From: Archilochus colubris
Taxonomy: Eukaryota > Chordata > Aves > Apodiformes > Trochilidae
Length of the DNA: 64,000 nucleotides
Direction of reading: 5' to 3'
Assembly (NCBI GenBank): GCA_023079485.1
Contig: CM041084.1
Location: 21,170,609 to 21,234,608 of the forward strand
A program made the translations under genes and the position numbers. Positions 24,701 through 37,917 of this stretch are shown piece after piece. The notes beneath the pieces are model-generated. The model saw only the letters and a list, made by a program, of their open reading frames with translations. It ran no database searches and was not told where the DNA came from. Each line of letters starts with the position of its first letter. Positions within the stretch are counted from its first letter, which is position 1.

Positions 24701-27700
24701 CTCGAGGTAGAGTGTTTGCATTTGGTGTTATACATGAAGGCAGTATGCTGACGGCTCCAGAGATTCTCAGGTTTTCAAACTACCTTTTTTCAAATGAACT
24801 GTCCTATTTAAGCTACATAGCAAAGACAGTCTTTCTTTTTCTGTTCCCTCCACCCCAAAGCATTAGTTATGAGAGAGGCTACAGCTTTTCTTGTAGCTGA
24901 GGGTAGAGATTTGAATAAATTATTTAGTGAATGGCATCCTCTTGCCATGAAGCATGATGATCGTGTACTATTCTTGGCCTGGAATTATTAGACTATAAGT
25001 AACATAATTCCTTTCAAGACCACTCCATATTAATAATTCTCTTATTGCTAGTTAGTCATTATTAAAGATGAAGCACCACTGTCACATTGTTACAAATCTA
25101 ATACACTTGTGGTCCAGTTTCACAAGGGTGAAGGAGTTGAAATTCCTGTTGGTGGGGGCAGCAGAGTCCAAAATTACAGTGTACACTGACTTGCTGCTGG
25201 CTGCAGAGCAGTACAGCAGCATTTCACTTGCATTTCTTTTCTTTGCATCAGCCCTTTAAGAAACAGCTGTGTTTGTGGCTCTTCTCATATTCCTGAGCTG
25301 CAAAGGAACAGAGTGAAACAATTTGGTTCTTTAAATGGTAAATATTGGTCCTGCTACAACTGGCAATGTTTAAAGCTTTTCCATGCTGCATCTCTTATCT
25401 CCCAGTGGTATGCAGAGGCGCTGGCTTTTCAAATTGGCAGTGCAGTAGTAGCTATAAGGTATTTTGCTCTGTTGGTCAAACTGCTTTATATATGACATAC
25501 AGAGAGACTTTCCGTGTAAGTCTCTCTCACTTTGGGATCTGTATGCAAGTACTTGCTATAGAGGAGCTGTGCATTTCATACAGCAATAACTTACTCTTTG
25601 TCAAAGTGCTGTTTAAAGAGCACAATTTTTGTAATTAAAATTGGCCAAAGGTAGATGGCCAAATTCCTTAGGTAAGATAAAAACTAGTTAGAGAAACCCA
25701 AAAATAACTTTTGGAAATCTGGTACTTTAAGATATTTCTACATGTTTTTCTAATTTCAGTAGTTGCACCTGGTAGATCAAGGAAGTAAAAAGAGATAAAC
25801 ACCTAGAATACAGAGAAAAAGCCGTAAAGCTTGCTATTGTCTATAGAAACTGGTTGGTTTTGGTTTTTTGTTTGTTGGCTTTTTATTTGTTTGTTTTTTC
25901 ATTGTTGTTGTTTTTTGTAACATCAACATGGGTATCTTATGTTTTTGTCAACTGTGCAACTAATGTTGAGTAGTGAAGTTTAATGGGCAAGAACACCAAA
26001 TCAAAGGTCAAGACAGATTAAACACCTGGAGTTTTTTTAACATCTAGAACATGAAAAACTGAATTTGCAAATTTTAAATTTTAAAATTTAAAGAAAGAAA
26101 TTAGCTCTCAATAGTTTTTGAAAGAGCAAATGTGAAGAAGAGGAAGGAAGATTATTCTTGTGTAGTTCATTCTTTCTGTTCAGGCTGTCTTGTAGCTACT
26201 GTTCTGCTTCACATTTCAGAGTTAATCTTGAGTGGAAGTTTTCCCCTTCTATCAGATATGTTGCTGTAAAAGCTGCAAACTTTCAGCATTGCAGGTGTCT
26301 GCTGCTCAGTATAATTTGATCTGCACAGCTGAAGTCTTAAATCTAATTTTAAATTAAGTGCATATGTAACATTTAGGATCATAATTGTTTACCTGTAAGT
26401 TTGTAGTGGGCTGGTAGCTGCAATTTCAATTAACCATTAATGGTTAATGGTGAAAACACATAGGAGGCCTTCAGCTGCCCTTAGGGTCTGTGGGAACTGG
26501 TTCATGCTTCACATTAACTTGTGAAAAAATGCTTGAGCTTGGCAAAAACAGAGATAAAAAGAATTACTTTTATCTTCTGTCCATATGTTCTTTGTTGACA
26601 TCAGTTTTTGAAATCTTCTTAAAGGCAACTTGCATATATCCAGAAAAGATGCCATAGTGAACCGGATGGACCAGGACTGGCAGCCCTAACAAGCAATGAA
26701 AGAACAAAATGGGCAGAGGTGGGAGTAATATAATGGTTAATTCCTCACAAAAGCACTGTGATCACTGTGATGCATTACTTCACTTAACTTTGCCTTTTTG
26801 TGTTTTGCAGTTACGTCAATATTTGATTGATCTTGATCTAAACAACTTGGCTCTTCTGGAAAAAATTGAGAGAAGCTTGTTTGTGGTCTGCTTGGATGAT
26901 GCTAGTCCCCATGCAACTCCTGAAGACTATTCTGAGGTAACTAAGGGTTTTGATAATGCATATCTGGTGTTGATTATACAAAAATTTCTTCTGCATATGT
27001 GCTTGCTCTTTCTGTAGTGAGGTAGCACTTTTCCAGAACAAAGTAAATGAAGCAGGTAAGTGTGCAGATAGTGCTTTCCATTGATCTGTAGGATTACTTG
27101 AATAGCATGAATGTTAGAGCATTGGAAGTAGGAATGGCTGAAATCTGTCTTCATAACCTTTTAGACCTCTCTGCTTCGGGTTCCTGAGAAATACAGTCAT
27201 CAACTTGTTTACCCCTTGCAATTTAAACATTTAGACTTATACTTATGTTAAATTTTCAACAGGATGAAAATGTCTTACCTCTCAGGGAAGCCTCACCATC
27301 TTAGTCTGGGCTTAGCTGACAGAATTTGGCAGTGTACTCAGTGCTGTTGAAAACCCACACTCTAACTTTTACTTTAGGTTACAAGTCTGGGGCTAGCAGG
27401 TGATCCGACTGTACGCTGGGGAGATAAATCCTACAATTCCATATTCTTTTCCAATGGAACCTGTGGCATATGCTGTGATGTAAGTTGAAAAAGTTGCACC
27501 CACCTGTCTTAATTTAAAAATGCTTGAGAGATTTATAAGATCTTAATTTCAGAGTATTATTTTTAAAATTAGTTTGTTCCTTTTTAGTGTAGCTTTGTTT
27601 AGTAGGTACCTTGTCTGGCAAAAGCAGTCTGCCTTTGTAGTGTTTGATACTATACCATACTTGAACTAGGAATGTGAGTTCTGCAACCGTTATCTTAATT

Positions 27701-30700
27701 TTAAAAGTATTTAATGGGAGAGTTCCAAAGACAAAAATAAAAGTACAAGAGGGCTTAAAACTAACTCCTTGTCTTAGGTACCTATTTGAATAACTATTAA
27801 ACTTGGGTTTTTAAAAAATTTATCACTGAATGGCCAGAAGGGCCTACATCCTTCCTGAAATCTGCTTCTCTACAGCAGTAGTGTATTGTTCCTCCCTATC
27901 TGGCTGCAGAGCAGTCAAAACAGCAAGTGGACTTCATTGGAGTTCTATATACATCATGGAACTAGAAAAACAGGTTCATGCCTGTGTGGTGAAGTTGTTG
28001 GTCTGCAGGGAAGAGAATGAGGTAGGGAAAAAAGCAATTTGATCATCTAGTACTTATGCAAATAACGTGATGTCTTGCATGATTCCAGCATTCTCCTTTA
28101 GATGCCATGGCTTTAATTACCATGCTTGCGACTACCGAAAAGAAGATCATTGAGAGTGATGGAAAATGGAAGGTATCTGTCCTTTCAACTTGATAGTGGA
28201 TTAGTTAATGCATCTTCTCCTATAGATAACATTTTCTGTGTTTCTCTTTCTTTGTGTCTGTATCCTCCCAGGGTTCCGATAAAGTGAGGGATATTCCGTG
28301 GCCAGAGGAACTTGTATTTACATTGGATCAAAAACTTATAACTGAAATTGGACATACTAGAGAATGGTATTACAAAAAGGTCGAATTTCTTGATTCTCTT
28401 TTTAAATGTCACTGTTTGTTTTGTTGTTTGTTTGTTTTTTTTCATTTTATTTAAATGTTTTAGCTGATGTTTGTCCGAGGTAGAGAGCAGGGATGAATTT
28501 ATTATTAATCATAGAATCATCATGGCTGGAAAGTAATAAATTGAACCAGGGAATAAATGCCATGGTTAAATTTTTTACTTGTTGAATTATGTTGATTGTG
28601 TTTTATTTGAAGTGGCCAAGTTGTGATATTACTTGAATTCCGTGGCTTTTCCTGCTTTTTTATGACAGGTATCTGATATGCAGATAGTGACGTATGCCTA
28701 CACATCCTTTGGCAAGGGACTGATTAAAAAGAAGAAACTTCATCCTGATACTTTTGTGCAGCTTGCCCTTCAGCTGGCTTTCTACAAGTGCCATGGACGG
28801 TAGGAAAAGCTCATTAACTGTAGTAGGAATTAAAAAAACCAGACTCTTGAATAAAGGAGTGCATCTGGAGATAAAATGCAGTGGACTTGCAGTGCTACTG
28901 TGTAATTTCCTATGCTGATATAAGAATGAAGAAGTAAGAGCTTTCTACTGCACAGATTGAGTAGGGCCTTACTTTTGTGCTATTGGTATCCATGGGTTAG
29001 TGCTCTTGGCTTCAAAAGAATTGTGTCCTTGTGCCCACAGGTATCATGTGTGTGCATGCTGTGGAATGGAGTGCAGAAAACAGGCCATGAAGTTGTGGAT
29101 TTGGGATGTACAAAGTAAATAATTGGGCAAATGCCAAGAATGCAGTGGGTTAGGATTCTTTAATGCCAAACAATTTCTCAGTTAGAAAGTAAAGCTTTAT
29201 CTGTAGCAAATGACAGCCATCAGTAAAATGGTTAGTGTTCCAAGCGTGTAAAAAGCCCTGCAAATCTCGGTGACTCACTTGCTTTAGCACAGTTAGATGT
29301 GAAAATTTGATCAGAACAATAGAGCTATATATAGTGACCCTCCAAATGTTTGCCTCTGCTTTTTTTGTGTGTGTTATTTATTTTGTATTATTTGTAAAAG
29401 CCAGTGTTCTTCCTGGTATTAGTGATCCAAAGTTTCTCTTTGCTAAATTGCACTGACTAAGGCTTCTTTAAGTCAGCACAATGTCACAAGCATTGCTTGC
29501 TTCAGAAAAAGGAGTGTTCTGTCATGTGCACATACTGCTTAGTCACTGGAGATGCCTATCTTATCATTAGAAATGTCACTAGATCTCACTTTATTCCAAT
29601 GTTCAGCATACTGTCTGACTAAATAGCTTGTGAAGTCTGTTCTAAACATGCAAGTAAGTTTCATGTAACCTGTATATTTAATGGTAGACTGTCACAGGGC
29701 TGGGGGTTCTCTAGGTAAAAGATGGATGTGTGTTAGTATGCAAAAGGAAGGATTTGAGCCTTTTCCATATAAACACATTGGGAGACACTGCTTATTTCTA
29801 GTATGTCTCAGTTTTTGAGTTTTTGGATAGTGTAGGTGGTTTCTTTTTAATGGAGATATATAGCAAAACCGAAGCTTGAGCAACACCAGTTTATTTTCAC
29901 TAGAGGCTGGTAGATTATAGTCTGCAGAAAATAGCCATACAGTCCAGTCTTTTCAAGGCATGGTTACAGGAAGCACTGGCACATTCTCAGTCATCTTTCT
30001 CATAAAAGCTTTCTGGGTTTTTCAGACACAAAATTTGAAGAAAAGTAGTTGGTTACTAATACTTCTAACTAGGCTAGATATATAGGATACTTCACAGATT
30101 TTTTTAGAATTATTTTTTATTTTCTTCTTGAGAGAGCATACAGTTTTGTGAAATTAATGAGATATTCCCTCGTTTTCATATCTTAGCCCAGGCTGCTGTT
30201 ATGAGACTGCCATGACGAGGCGTTTCTATCACGGCCGCACAGAGACCATAAGATCATGCACTGTGGAAGCAGTGGAGTGGTGCAAGTCCATGCTGGATCC
30301 TTCTGAGACTGTAAATGCTGAAATACTACTTAATCATCATGTGTTTATAAGGCTTCTCATTTGATCTGTTTAACACTAATTTTGCTGTTGTGTCATTAAT
30401 GGGAGTTGGCCTGTTTTCAGTGAAACACATTTCAGATGTTGGGTTGGTTGAAGTATGGCTTTGGTGATTGTGACTGAGGTGAGCTGTCATGCAGGATTGT
30501 TTGATTTTTCTATCCTATTTACCTTTTGGTTTCAAGAATGTAAGTTTCTTAACATATTCACACTGATTTTTTCATACCTCAAGAAGTAACTGGGTTGGAT
30601 CCAGTCTATTCTGTTCTGGAGTGATCTGTTTCAAGTGAAATCAGGAGATGTTAATCTAATAGCTGAGTCTGAGAGCAAGGCTGAAATCTAGTGGCAAGAG

Positions 30701-33700
30701 GAATGTATTCCAGAGTTTCTCTGAACAGCTGAACCTGTGACCTTTTTCTTTACCCAACAACTGCCCTCTCTGGTCCTTGGCTGGCAAAGTATGTCATGCC
30801 TTTATTGCCAAGTGAGAGCTGTACTAAAGCTCTCTCTCTCTTGTCCTCACTGTGCATTTCTCAGAGCCTGAGAAATGAAGCAAGTAGATTTTTGAGACAA
30901 AAGGCTGTATATCTTTAGGAAATGCAAAGGTTCTATATGCACCTGAGAAACATGCAGGAATATAGCTATCAGGAATTACGTGTGATTGATAATTACGATA
31001 TTGAATAACACATTGTAGTGGTCTTCACTAGCTTCTTTTGACATGTGCAGGTTTAATACTCATTATTCTTACTATTATTCAAATCTGCTTTCTTATTGCA
31101 TATATGAATTGCTTTTATTCCCCTGCTCCTCATTTATCAGGATTTTATGGCTAATTTGAGATTTGTTACTTCCAGCACTAACAGAAGCCTTTTTCTTTTT
31201 GTTATTTTAAATACCATCTCCAAAAATCTTCCCATTGCTGTTTTTTCATGATGAATTCTCAGAGATTAGGAAAACATTGAATCTGCTTAAAACTCTTACT
31301 TTTAAAGTACACAAAAATGCCAGAAGTTTAATTTCTAATACCATCTAATGTACATTTCAAGTTCCTCCGTTTTCTTTTATGTAAAATTGCTATAAACTGT
31401 GAAAGGGAAAAACCTTCCAATCTGTGATTCCTGATGAGTTTCTCCTCTGGGTTATTTTTTTCTTTTTCCTTTGTTTTTTTTCCTGATCTGTCTCCCTTAC
31501 TTTACACAGATTTACAACCGATTACAGCTGATGAATAATGCATTTGCAAAGCATAACAAATTAAGGAAAGATTGTGAGAATGGAAAAGGTACTCCAGGAT
31601 CAAGAGTTTTCTTGTTTTGGTGGTGTGGGGTTTTTTTTGTTTGTTTGCTTTGTTTGGGTTTTTTTTGTTTGCTTGTTTTTCCTTTTTTTGTGGGAAAAGT
31701 ATATTGGTATGTTTTTATCTGTCTCTGTTTTCAGCCCCAACAAAAACTGTCCCTTAACACTTTATTTTCTGTGAAAGGAGCTAAAACCTAGTCCTTGCTC
31801 CCTTTCATATGCCCCCAAAGTTACATTAACTTTGAATGTTAATTCATTTTTTCTACCCAGCTAAATATTCTTTCAGAATACTTGGAAAGTAGGAAATGTG
31901 AACTTTCAAGGCAGAGGAGAGATTTGGGTGAAATTTAAACCCATTTGTGTTAGGCTATTCTATGTGTGGTAGGCTATTCTATGAATGAAAGCGAGTAGCT
32001 GGGAAACAATCATTTGATGAACCTTCACCCTCTCTCCATCCTTCTTGGTGCATTATCTAGGCAGCTGTGGCCCTGAAAGCCTCCTTTTCACCTTGTCCAC
32101 ATAATTGCTAGTGAGCCAGTTTCACTGTGTGGATCTCCTCCTTCTTGGCTGAAATGGAAGTTTTCTTGGGTTTCATTTCCCACAGGAACTGTGCTGGGTT
32201 TATATTACCTAGTTCATTTGCATTAGGGCTCAGTGTTGCAAGCTGAAAATGGTGAAAACCCCTTAGATCACATATTTGAGACATAGTTTTATATGCTAGA
32301 ATATAAATCTTATTTTTTACTAGGCTGTAATTTGTCCTTTAGCTCCTATTTGAGCTACCAGCTATCCAGACCACAAGAAGAAGACAAACAGGAAGTGCTG
32401 CTTTTAATGATGCAGTATTTGCATTTATTTGACAGGCTTTGATCGTCATCTTTTGGGTCTCCTACTCATAGCACAGGAGCAGGGACTGCCAGTGCCAGAA
32501 CTTTATGTGGATAATGCCTTCACAGCCAGGTAATTTGTATTCTTGGCCTGTGGAGAGGTTGTATCCCATGATTGCAAGGACTTTGTTACATTGGCCTTCT
32601 GTCTGGTGATATCTTGATCTCGAGAACAAAACTTTTTTGTAAAGCTCACTTTGTTTTTAATTATCTCTAAAAGTGCTGGTATTGTTTTGTGTTGGTTTAC
32701 AGTGGAGGAGGTGGGAATTTCATTCTTTCCACCAGTCTGACTGGCTACAGTAATTTTACTGGTTCTACACTCCCTATGGTGCATCATGGCTATGGATTTT
32801 TTTATTCAATCAGAGAAGACAGGTAAGGATATAACTACATTTGGGGCTTGGTTCTGTCTCTCACAAAGGGAAAGGCAGCTAGCAACTAGAATGAGGAAAG
32901 GAGAAGACAGAATAAACATTGCTGAATGTGTCAGAAAAGGTCAAGAAGTGAGGTATGTGAGAATAGAGACATTAATGTTCTGGGAAAATGTGTGGGAGGA
33001 AGTAAGAATGGTGGAGGTGAAGTCAGCACCAGGATACAATAAGCAAGAAGAGTGGGAAAGGGGAAAGAAGGGAGGAACAAAAGAAGTTAACTTACTTTTA
33101 AAGTTTTTGTCTTAGAGATCATTAAATGTAACATGGAAAGATTTTTCTTTAAAAAGTAGCAGTTGACAGAGATCAGGTAGAGTATAGGTGAGCACACTGC
33201 ATCATTGTTGGCAGCTGGGCACACATTTCTTAACTCAAGACAGACCTCTTTCATTAACAAAGAAAAGCTAAAGTGTTTGGCCTCACTACTCATAAAGTGG
33301 ATTTGAAAAGATCCAGGTTTGGCTTACTGGTCTTATGGACAAAAGTTACTGGTTCTTAATGAAATGAAATAAAGCATTTTGTGTTGAGAACTTGCAATTT
33401 TGTGATTTAGGTGCATTTTGGATGACTTCTTTCTAACACTAAATGTGGAATATGAGCAGAATTGATTCAGTTTGAGAACACAAACCATTTATACTTTGAT
33501 CATATAGCTCTGTTAGGATGAATAGAATTGGATAAAGATTTGCCTTTTACTAGCTAAATAGGAAAAAGTTCTTTAAATATCAGTCTAGTTGCAGAGAAGA
33601 AATTTAATTCACAATGTTTTCAAATATAAGCACAAAAGCTATATTTATATGACATAAAAGCTATGTCACTGTGTTTGTAGAAATTATATTTAAATCAAAG

Positions 33701-34029
33701 AGTCTGTTTTCAAGATCTGTCAACATCATTGCTTCACAAAAGCACTAGGGATCTGAGTCCTTTATGAATGCTGAGACAGTATGTTTATGTGATAATTTTT
33801 TTACTTCAGTTTTTATGTCAATAATTTCACATTTCAAGGTAATTTGTTTGACATCTGTCCTAGACTGAGACAATTAAGAATGGTAAGTTCATTGTTTTCT
33901 GTTGACAGGATCCTCACTACCTGTAGTTCTTGGAAATCCTGTCCAGAGACTGATGCGGAAGTGCTGTGTAGAACTGTGCACCAATGTTTCCAGGACATGC
34001 TACAATTAACTGTTGCAGCTCAGCTGTAA
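18704..34029 (+). CDS. CROT: Peroxisomal carnitine O-octanoyltransferase
   Basis: Sixteen coding exons join in frame to 613 codons (612 residues, the human length as I recall it): 18704-18818, 20626-20750, 21636-21817, 22004-22128, 24662-24770, 26625-26718, 26811-26936, 27378-27479, 28089-28172, 28272-28379, 28669-28799, 30187-30310, 31510-31588, 32436-32529, 32703-32822, 33909-34029. It transfers medium-chain acyl groups from CoA to carnitine in peroxisomes, allowing shortened fatty acids to leave for mitochondria. Family landmarks are ERTFQYQDSLPSLPVPPLDE at the N-terminus; CCDHSPLDAM with catalytic His327, the first codon of exon 28089; KGSDKVRDIP (about 354-363); PGCCYETAMTR and YHGRTETIRS (about 435-457); and SGGGGNFILSTSL (533-545). 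The C-terminus AQL resembles a degenerate PTS1. Two donors are weak (GTTTTC after 24770, GTCGAA after 28379). The frame is intact throughout. Confidence 0.95.
18819..20625 (+). other. CROT: CROT intron after the ATG exon
   Basis: AT-rich, holding the CR1 copy at 19575-19870. Nothing else is supported. Confidence 0.6.
19575..19870 (+). mobile_element. CR1 LINE 3' end, second subtype
   Basis: Sense-oriented CR1 piece in a CROT intron. It contains 'ggtggttaagcactggaaca', 'ggttgctaccagggatgttg' and 'tccatggagatactcaaaac', the conserved run at the end of ORF2 and start of the 3' UTR. It is strongly diverged and lacks a clear octamer tail. Confidence 0.75.
22129..24661 (+). other. CROT: CROT intron between exons 22004-22128 and 24662-24770
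   Basis: About 2.5 kb, without recognisable repeats or coding segments. Confidence 0.55.
24771..26624 (+). other. CROT: CROT intron with weak donor and palindromes
   Basis: Begins with the non-consensus donor GTTTTC. Contains a T/G-rich low-complexity run (25856-25918) and two perfect palindromes: a 20-bp A/T one at 26073-26092 and TTAACCATTAATGGTTAA at 26430-26447. Confidence 0.6.
28506..28545 (-). mobile_element. CR1 3' tail scrap
   Basis: AATCATAGAATCATCATGGC followed by tggaaag is the reverse complement of a CR1 terminal octamer region. Only about 35 bases are recognisable. Confidence 0.45.
28800..30186 (+). other. CROT: CROT intron
   Basis: About 1.4 kb of AT-rich sequence. No repeat or coding segment recognised. 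Confidence 0.5.
30311..31509 (+). other. CROT: CROT intron
   Basis: Begins ACT|GTAAAT and ends with a long T-rich tract before CTTTACACAG. Nothing else recognised. Confidence 0.5.
31589..32435 (+). other. CROT: CROT intron
   Basis: Holds a T/G-rich run (31617-31690) and a direct repeat of TAGGCTATTCTATG (near 31952 and 31970). No coding segment. Confidence 0.5.
32823..33908 (+). other. CROT: CROT last intron
   Basis: A purine-rich stretch at about 32925-33090, then AT-rich sequence. A short open frame at its start is intron read-through. Confidence 0.5.
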
Positions 34030-34493
34030 GGTTGATAATGATGTCTTTGCAAGGCCATGACTTATATGTAGTAATTACAACTGAAATGTTACTCAAGAGT
34101 ACTGTTACACTCACATTAAGGCATTTAATGATCTTTGTGAAATCTACCTTTTTTTTTTTTTTTTTTTTTTGTACTGTGGTAACCATATCTATTTAAGAGT
34201 AATGTAGCCATTTGCAACAACAATGCAACCAGTAGTACCTTATCTAAATAGAACTATGCAATAATAAAATATGCCTCAACAATGCAAACATACTTAAGAG
34301 ACAGGGTGTTGGAAGTGAAGAATTCATGGTAGATTTGTAATTATGATCTTAGCAGTAGCACATAGAATGCTTTGTAGTATACTGGTACTGTATGTGGAGC
34401 ACTTAACGGTGTGGTTACTTTAAGGTGATTTGTTTCCAATTCATAGTGGCTTATGAAATGTAAGTGCTGCCTCTTTCAGCCTGTATGTTATTA

Positions 34494-34499
34494 AATAAA
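34494..34499 (+). other. CROT: Candidate CROT polyadenylation signal
   Basis: AATAAA about 465 bases after the CROT stop codon. An earlier AATAAA-like site lies near 34263. A poly(T) run at 34150-34170 is in the 3' UTR. Which signal is used cannot be told from sequence. Confidence 0.45.
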
Positions 34500-36492
34500 T
34501 TATCTCTCATTTTGCTGCTGGAATGATGCCAAATAAATGTATCCATGAATGGGGACATTCCCACTACATTTGTAGTATGAAAGCACTACACTCTGAAGTA
34601 TTTTGAAAAAAGGATTTCTGAATAATAAAGCTAGAAAGAGTATGAGTTCCAGAGTTTTCATCTTCCACCAAACTGTGAACAGGTGTTGCTTTACACTAAT
34701 AATGCACAACAAAAATAAGCACTGAATACAGTTTGGTACTCTTTCCAGATTTTAAGACTTGATTGCTCTGTCTCATCAGTTCTTTATTTTCCTGTCCTAG
34801 AAAATAAATTCTTTTTAAAATCAGCTTTGTATTGGTGGATTTGTGGGTTCACTGTGTAATGCATAGCAAATAAACTTTGTGAAAGAGAGATGATTTTGGG
34901 AACAGATTGAACTTGACACAGATTCTAAATTACCCATTGTTTTCTCTGGTTTTTGGGGTGGGTTTGAGAGAGAGCAGAGACTATTATTTGTTCTACAAAA
35001 CCAACTGCATCCTCAGCTAACATCAAACCAAGCTCTTTGCTTTCTGGAAGCTCTTCATATTTTTTCCACGCAGCACGAACAGAGTTTCCTTTTTGTTTCC
35101 TTCCTCAAAACCTGATGATTCTCTGACTAATGGGCCAATGTATGTCTGAAAACATTCTTGTTATTTCAGCCTTGTCTTCCTGTACTTTCTTGGACTGTTT
35201 GTACATCCTGTCTAAATTAAACTGACAACTGTTTGTTTAATGGTTGATTTCTTGTACAAATTTCCCACAAAGTAAGAATCCATTCCTTTTTCTGAATTGC
35301 TTATAATAACCTACTCTGTTTCTTGGAGGTAAATGGCTTTCTGAAATCTCTTAGTGAAGAATTAGAATTTTTGCTGAATGTTGCAATAAAATTATTTTGA
35401 AAATAAGTACCACAGAATTGTTTTTGAGATGGGGGTGGGTAAGTTTGGTTTTTAGAGAAAATCTTGTTTCTGAGAAATAGTTTAATATCAAGAATATCCT
35501 TAAATATTTTTGTGCTAGGTTGACAATGTCTCAGTTCTTCCAAGCAACCTTCCTTATATCATAGTCCCTTGTTTATGTTATCCTTTGTACCATTGCTCTG
35601 CTCTCAAACTGCAGATGACAGTTTGCCATTCTGCTATAAGCTGCAGAGTCAGCCCAGCATAAGGGCTGTTTCTGCTGCTTCTCTATGAGCCTGGGCTGCT
35701 GACAGGCCCATTGCTACTTGAGATCCTGAAGATTCCAAGTGCAGGGACACAGCCTCTGAGCTGCTTCCTGAAGGGGCCTCCTACAGCTACCCAGAAAATC
35801 TCTGTTCTTCTGTAGGGAGTGTTTGGGCCTGTTACACAAGTAAGGAATAAATGCAAATATGTATTTTCATAGAAGTCTTTTATTCCAGTTTGGTATTTTA
35901 GTGCATATACATCACAGCCACAGCACAGCCAGCCAACTTGCAGATCCCCCTTCCTGCAATTGCAGAGCCAAGTTAATTTTTCACTTTGTGTCTCCCGTGC
36001 AAAGGCAGCTTCCTCTCAGCAGGATTTGGGACAGCCCTACAAGAGCTTGGGTGACAGCAATGCATTTCTTCTGAGCAGCAGAAAGATGGGTTCCTTTGCC
36101 TCCTGCACTTCTACTATCTTCCTAGATATGGAAAGTAAGCACAAGTGTAAATCTGGATTTGGACCTAATCCTGTGGAAAGTGACATTCAGCTGCATTTCC
36201 CCTGAGGGATGAGTCTGGGGCAGCCCCTTTCCCAGTCACCAGGACAGGTGTGGGTGAGGAGTTTCACACCGTGGCTGAGCTGAGAAATGTTTCAGAGAGT
36301 ATATAACTGTGGTGCAAACCCACAGCAAGCAAGAGCAATGTCATTTTTTTGTGTTGTGGACCAAGATGCAGAGGAGCTCAGGACAGGGTGCAAGAGGGAG
36401 GCTGTGACATTGCCAGGAGCAAACCTGACAAAACGTAACACCAAGCAGCCTGGGCAATCATCTCTTCTTTCACCACAGCAGCTCTCCACAAA

Positions 36493-36545
36493 ACAAACAT
36501 ACCAACAAATAAACAAACAAACAAAAAAACCAAACCCAAAACCAC
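36493..36545. repeat. (AAAC)n-like low-complexity repeat
   Basis: Runs of ACAAACAAACA with interruptions; simple sequence. Confidence 0.8.
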
Positions 36546-37871
36546 CAGCTTGAGGTGCAGCCTGAGGAATTTAGGATGAATGAGAACCCACTTGAATTCA
36601 AAGCTACATCTGCCTCAGCTTATTTTAAAGCTGAGAAAAATTTACTTGTTTGATTCTCACTCTTGCCTGCCCCATTTGTTAGACTCCTTTATTATCTCTG
36701 TGTGAACAATGTACATCTCTCAGTTGAAGGATGAAGCTTCGCAGAGGAAACCCACCAAATTCTGAGGCCTCTGAGACTTTATTGACTGAGAATTAAATAC
36801 AAACTCCAGAGAGAAGAAGCCAAAGGGTCACTGCAGCCTCTCCATCTACCAAGGAGGCAATCTGTACTTTAGGCTGCAGTTCAGTGGGAGCTGGAGTTGG
36901 CAGTTTTGCCTTTTGCAGAGAGAGTCAGGACTATGATTGGAGGCAGATATCTGCATTTGGGAAGTCCAGTGGTCATATTTTTCTCTGACTTGTAGAGGAA
37001 GAATCCAAACTGCCTGAAATGAAGCCCTGACTATGGAATAAATTTAAGTGAAGAAACAGATGGAATTTGAGGTACCTTTTTTTTTTGGCAAGCACAATAT
37101 TGTTCTAGGAACACAGAGATATCTATCTGCAGTATCCAGATGATTCAAGATCCAAAAACTTTTCAGTTTTTTGGGTTTTTTGGGTTTTTTTCTTCTTCTT
37201 CCCTTAATTTTTACATGCTAGGTGACCATGCAGTGCAGTGGCTACCATAAGAAGCACTGCTGTTAAATTTCCAACAGTTTGTCCTTACTGTAATTTAATT
37301 AAACTTCAGTGATACCACTAGGCTCTGGTCAAGTCAATGGATCAATGTGTCTCCATGGAATCTTGTTCTAGTAACTTGAAATGGCAGAGGAAAATCAGAA
37401 ACTTTACTTACTGTGTTGTTCCATAAAGGATATTGAAAATCCATGTGTTCCTGCCCTTACTTTTAAAAAATATTACAAAAAAAATTATACTTGGAACACT
37501 GGCAAAAGCAAGTAGTTACACTAACAAATATGTAATGAGATTATTTAAGAGGAAAAAAAAAAAAAAAAGCAAATAAATTCCATAAATTGACATGGAGCTT
37601 TGATTTGGAACACTTACTATTTCTATATCAAGTGAATCATAAAATTTCTCAGGCAGCTGAACAACAGTGAACAGCACTGCTACTGACAGGAGGCTGAGTT
37701 TGTCCTTTCTCTACAATCTAGTTCGTATCTCAGAGCACTCTGGCCTGTGGTTGGGATGTGCCACATAATTGAATGTTATGTTTTCACTTAATGTTTTCTG
37801 ATTAAAACAGTTAGGTTAATTTTTTAGGTTACTGTAAGAGACCAAAAAAGACAAGGAAGAGCATTCATAAA

Positions 37872-37917
37872 AGAAGTTAGTGGGAGTTTTTTTCAGAAGT
37901 TAGTGGGAGATTTTTTC
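37872..37917. repeat. 23-bp direct repeat
   Basis: AGAAGTTAGTGGGAG followed by a T-rich spacer occurs twice, at 37872 and 37895; slippage-type duplication. Confidence 0.75.

Noticed and set aside
26709..27017. 102-codon + strand frame
   Set aside because: It is CROT exon 26811-26936 read through its flanking introns.
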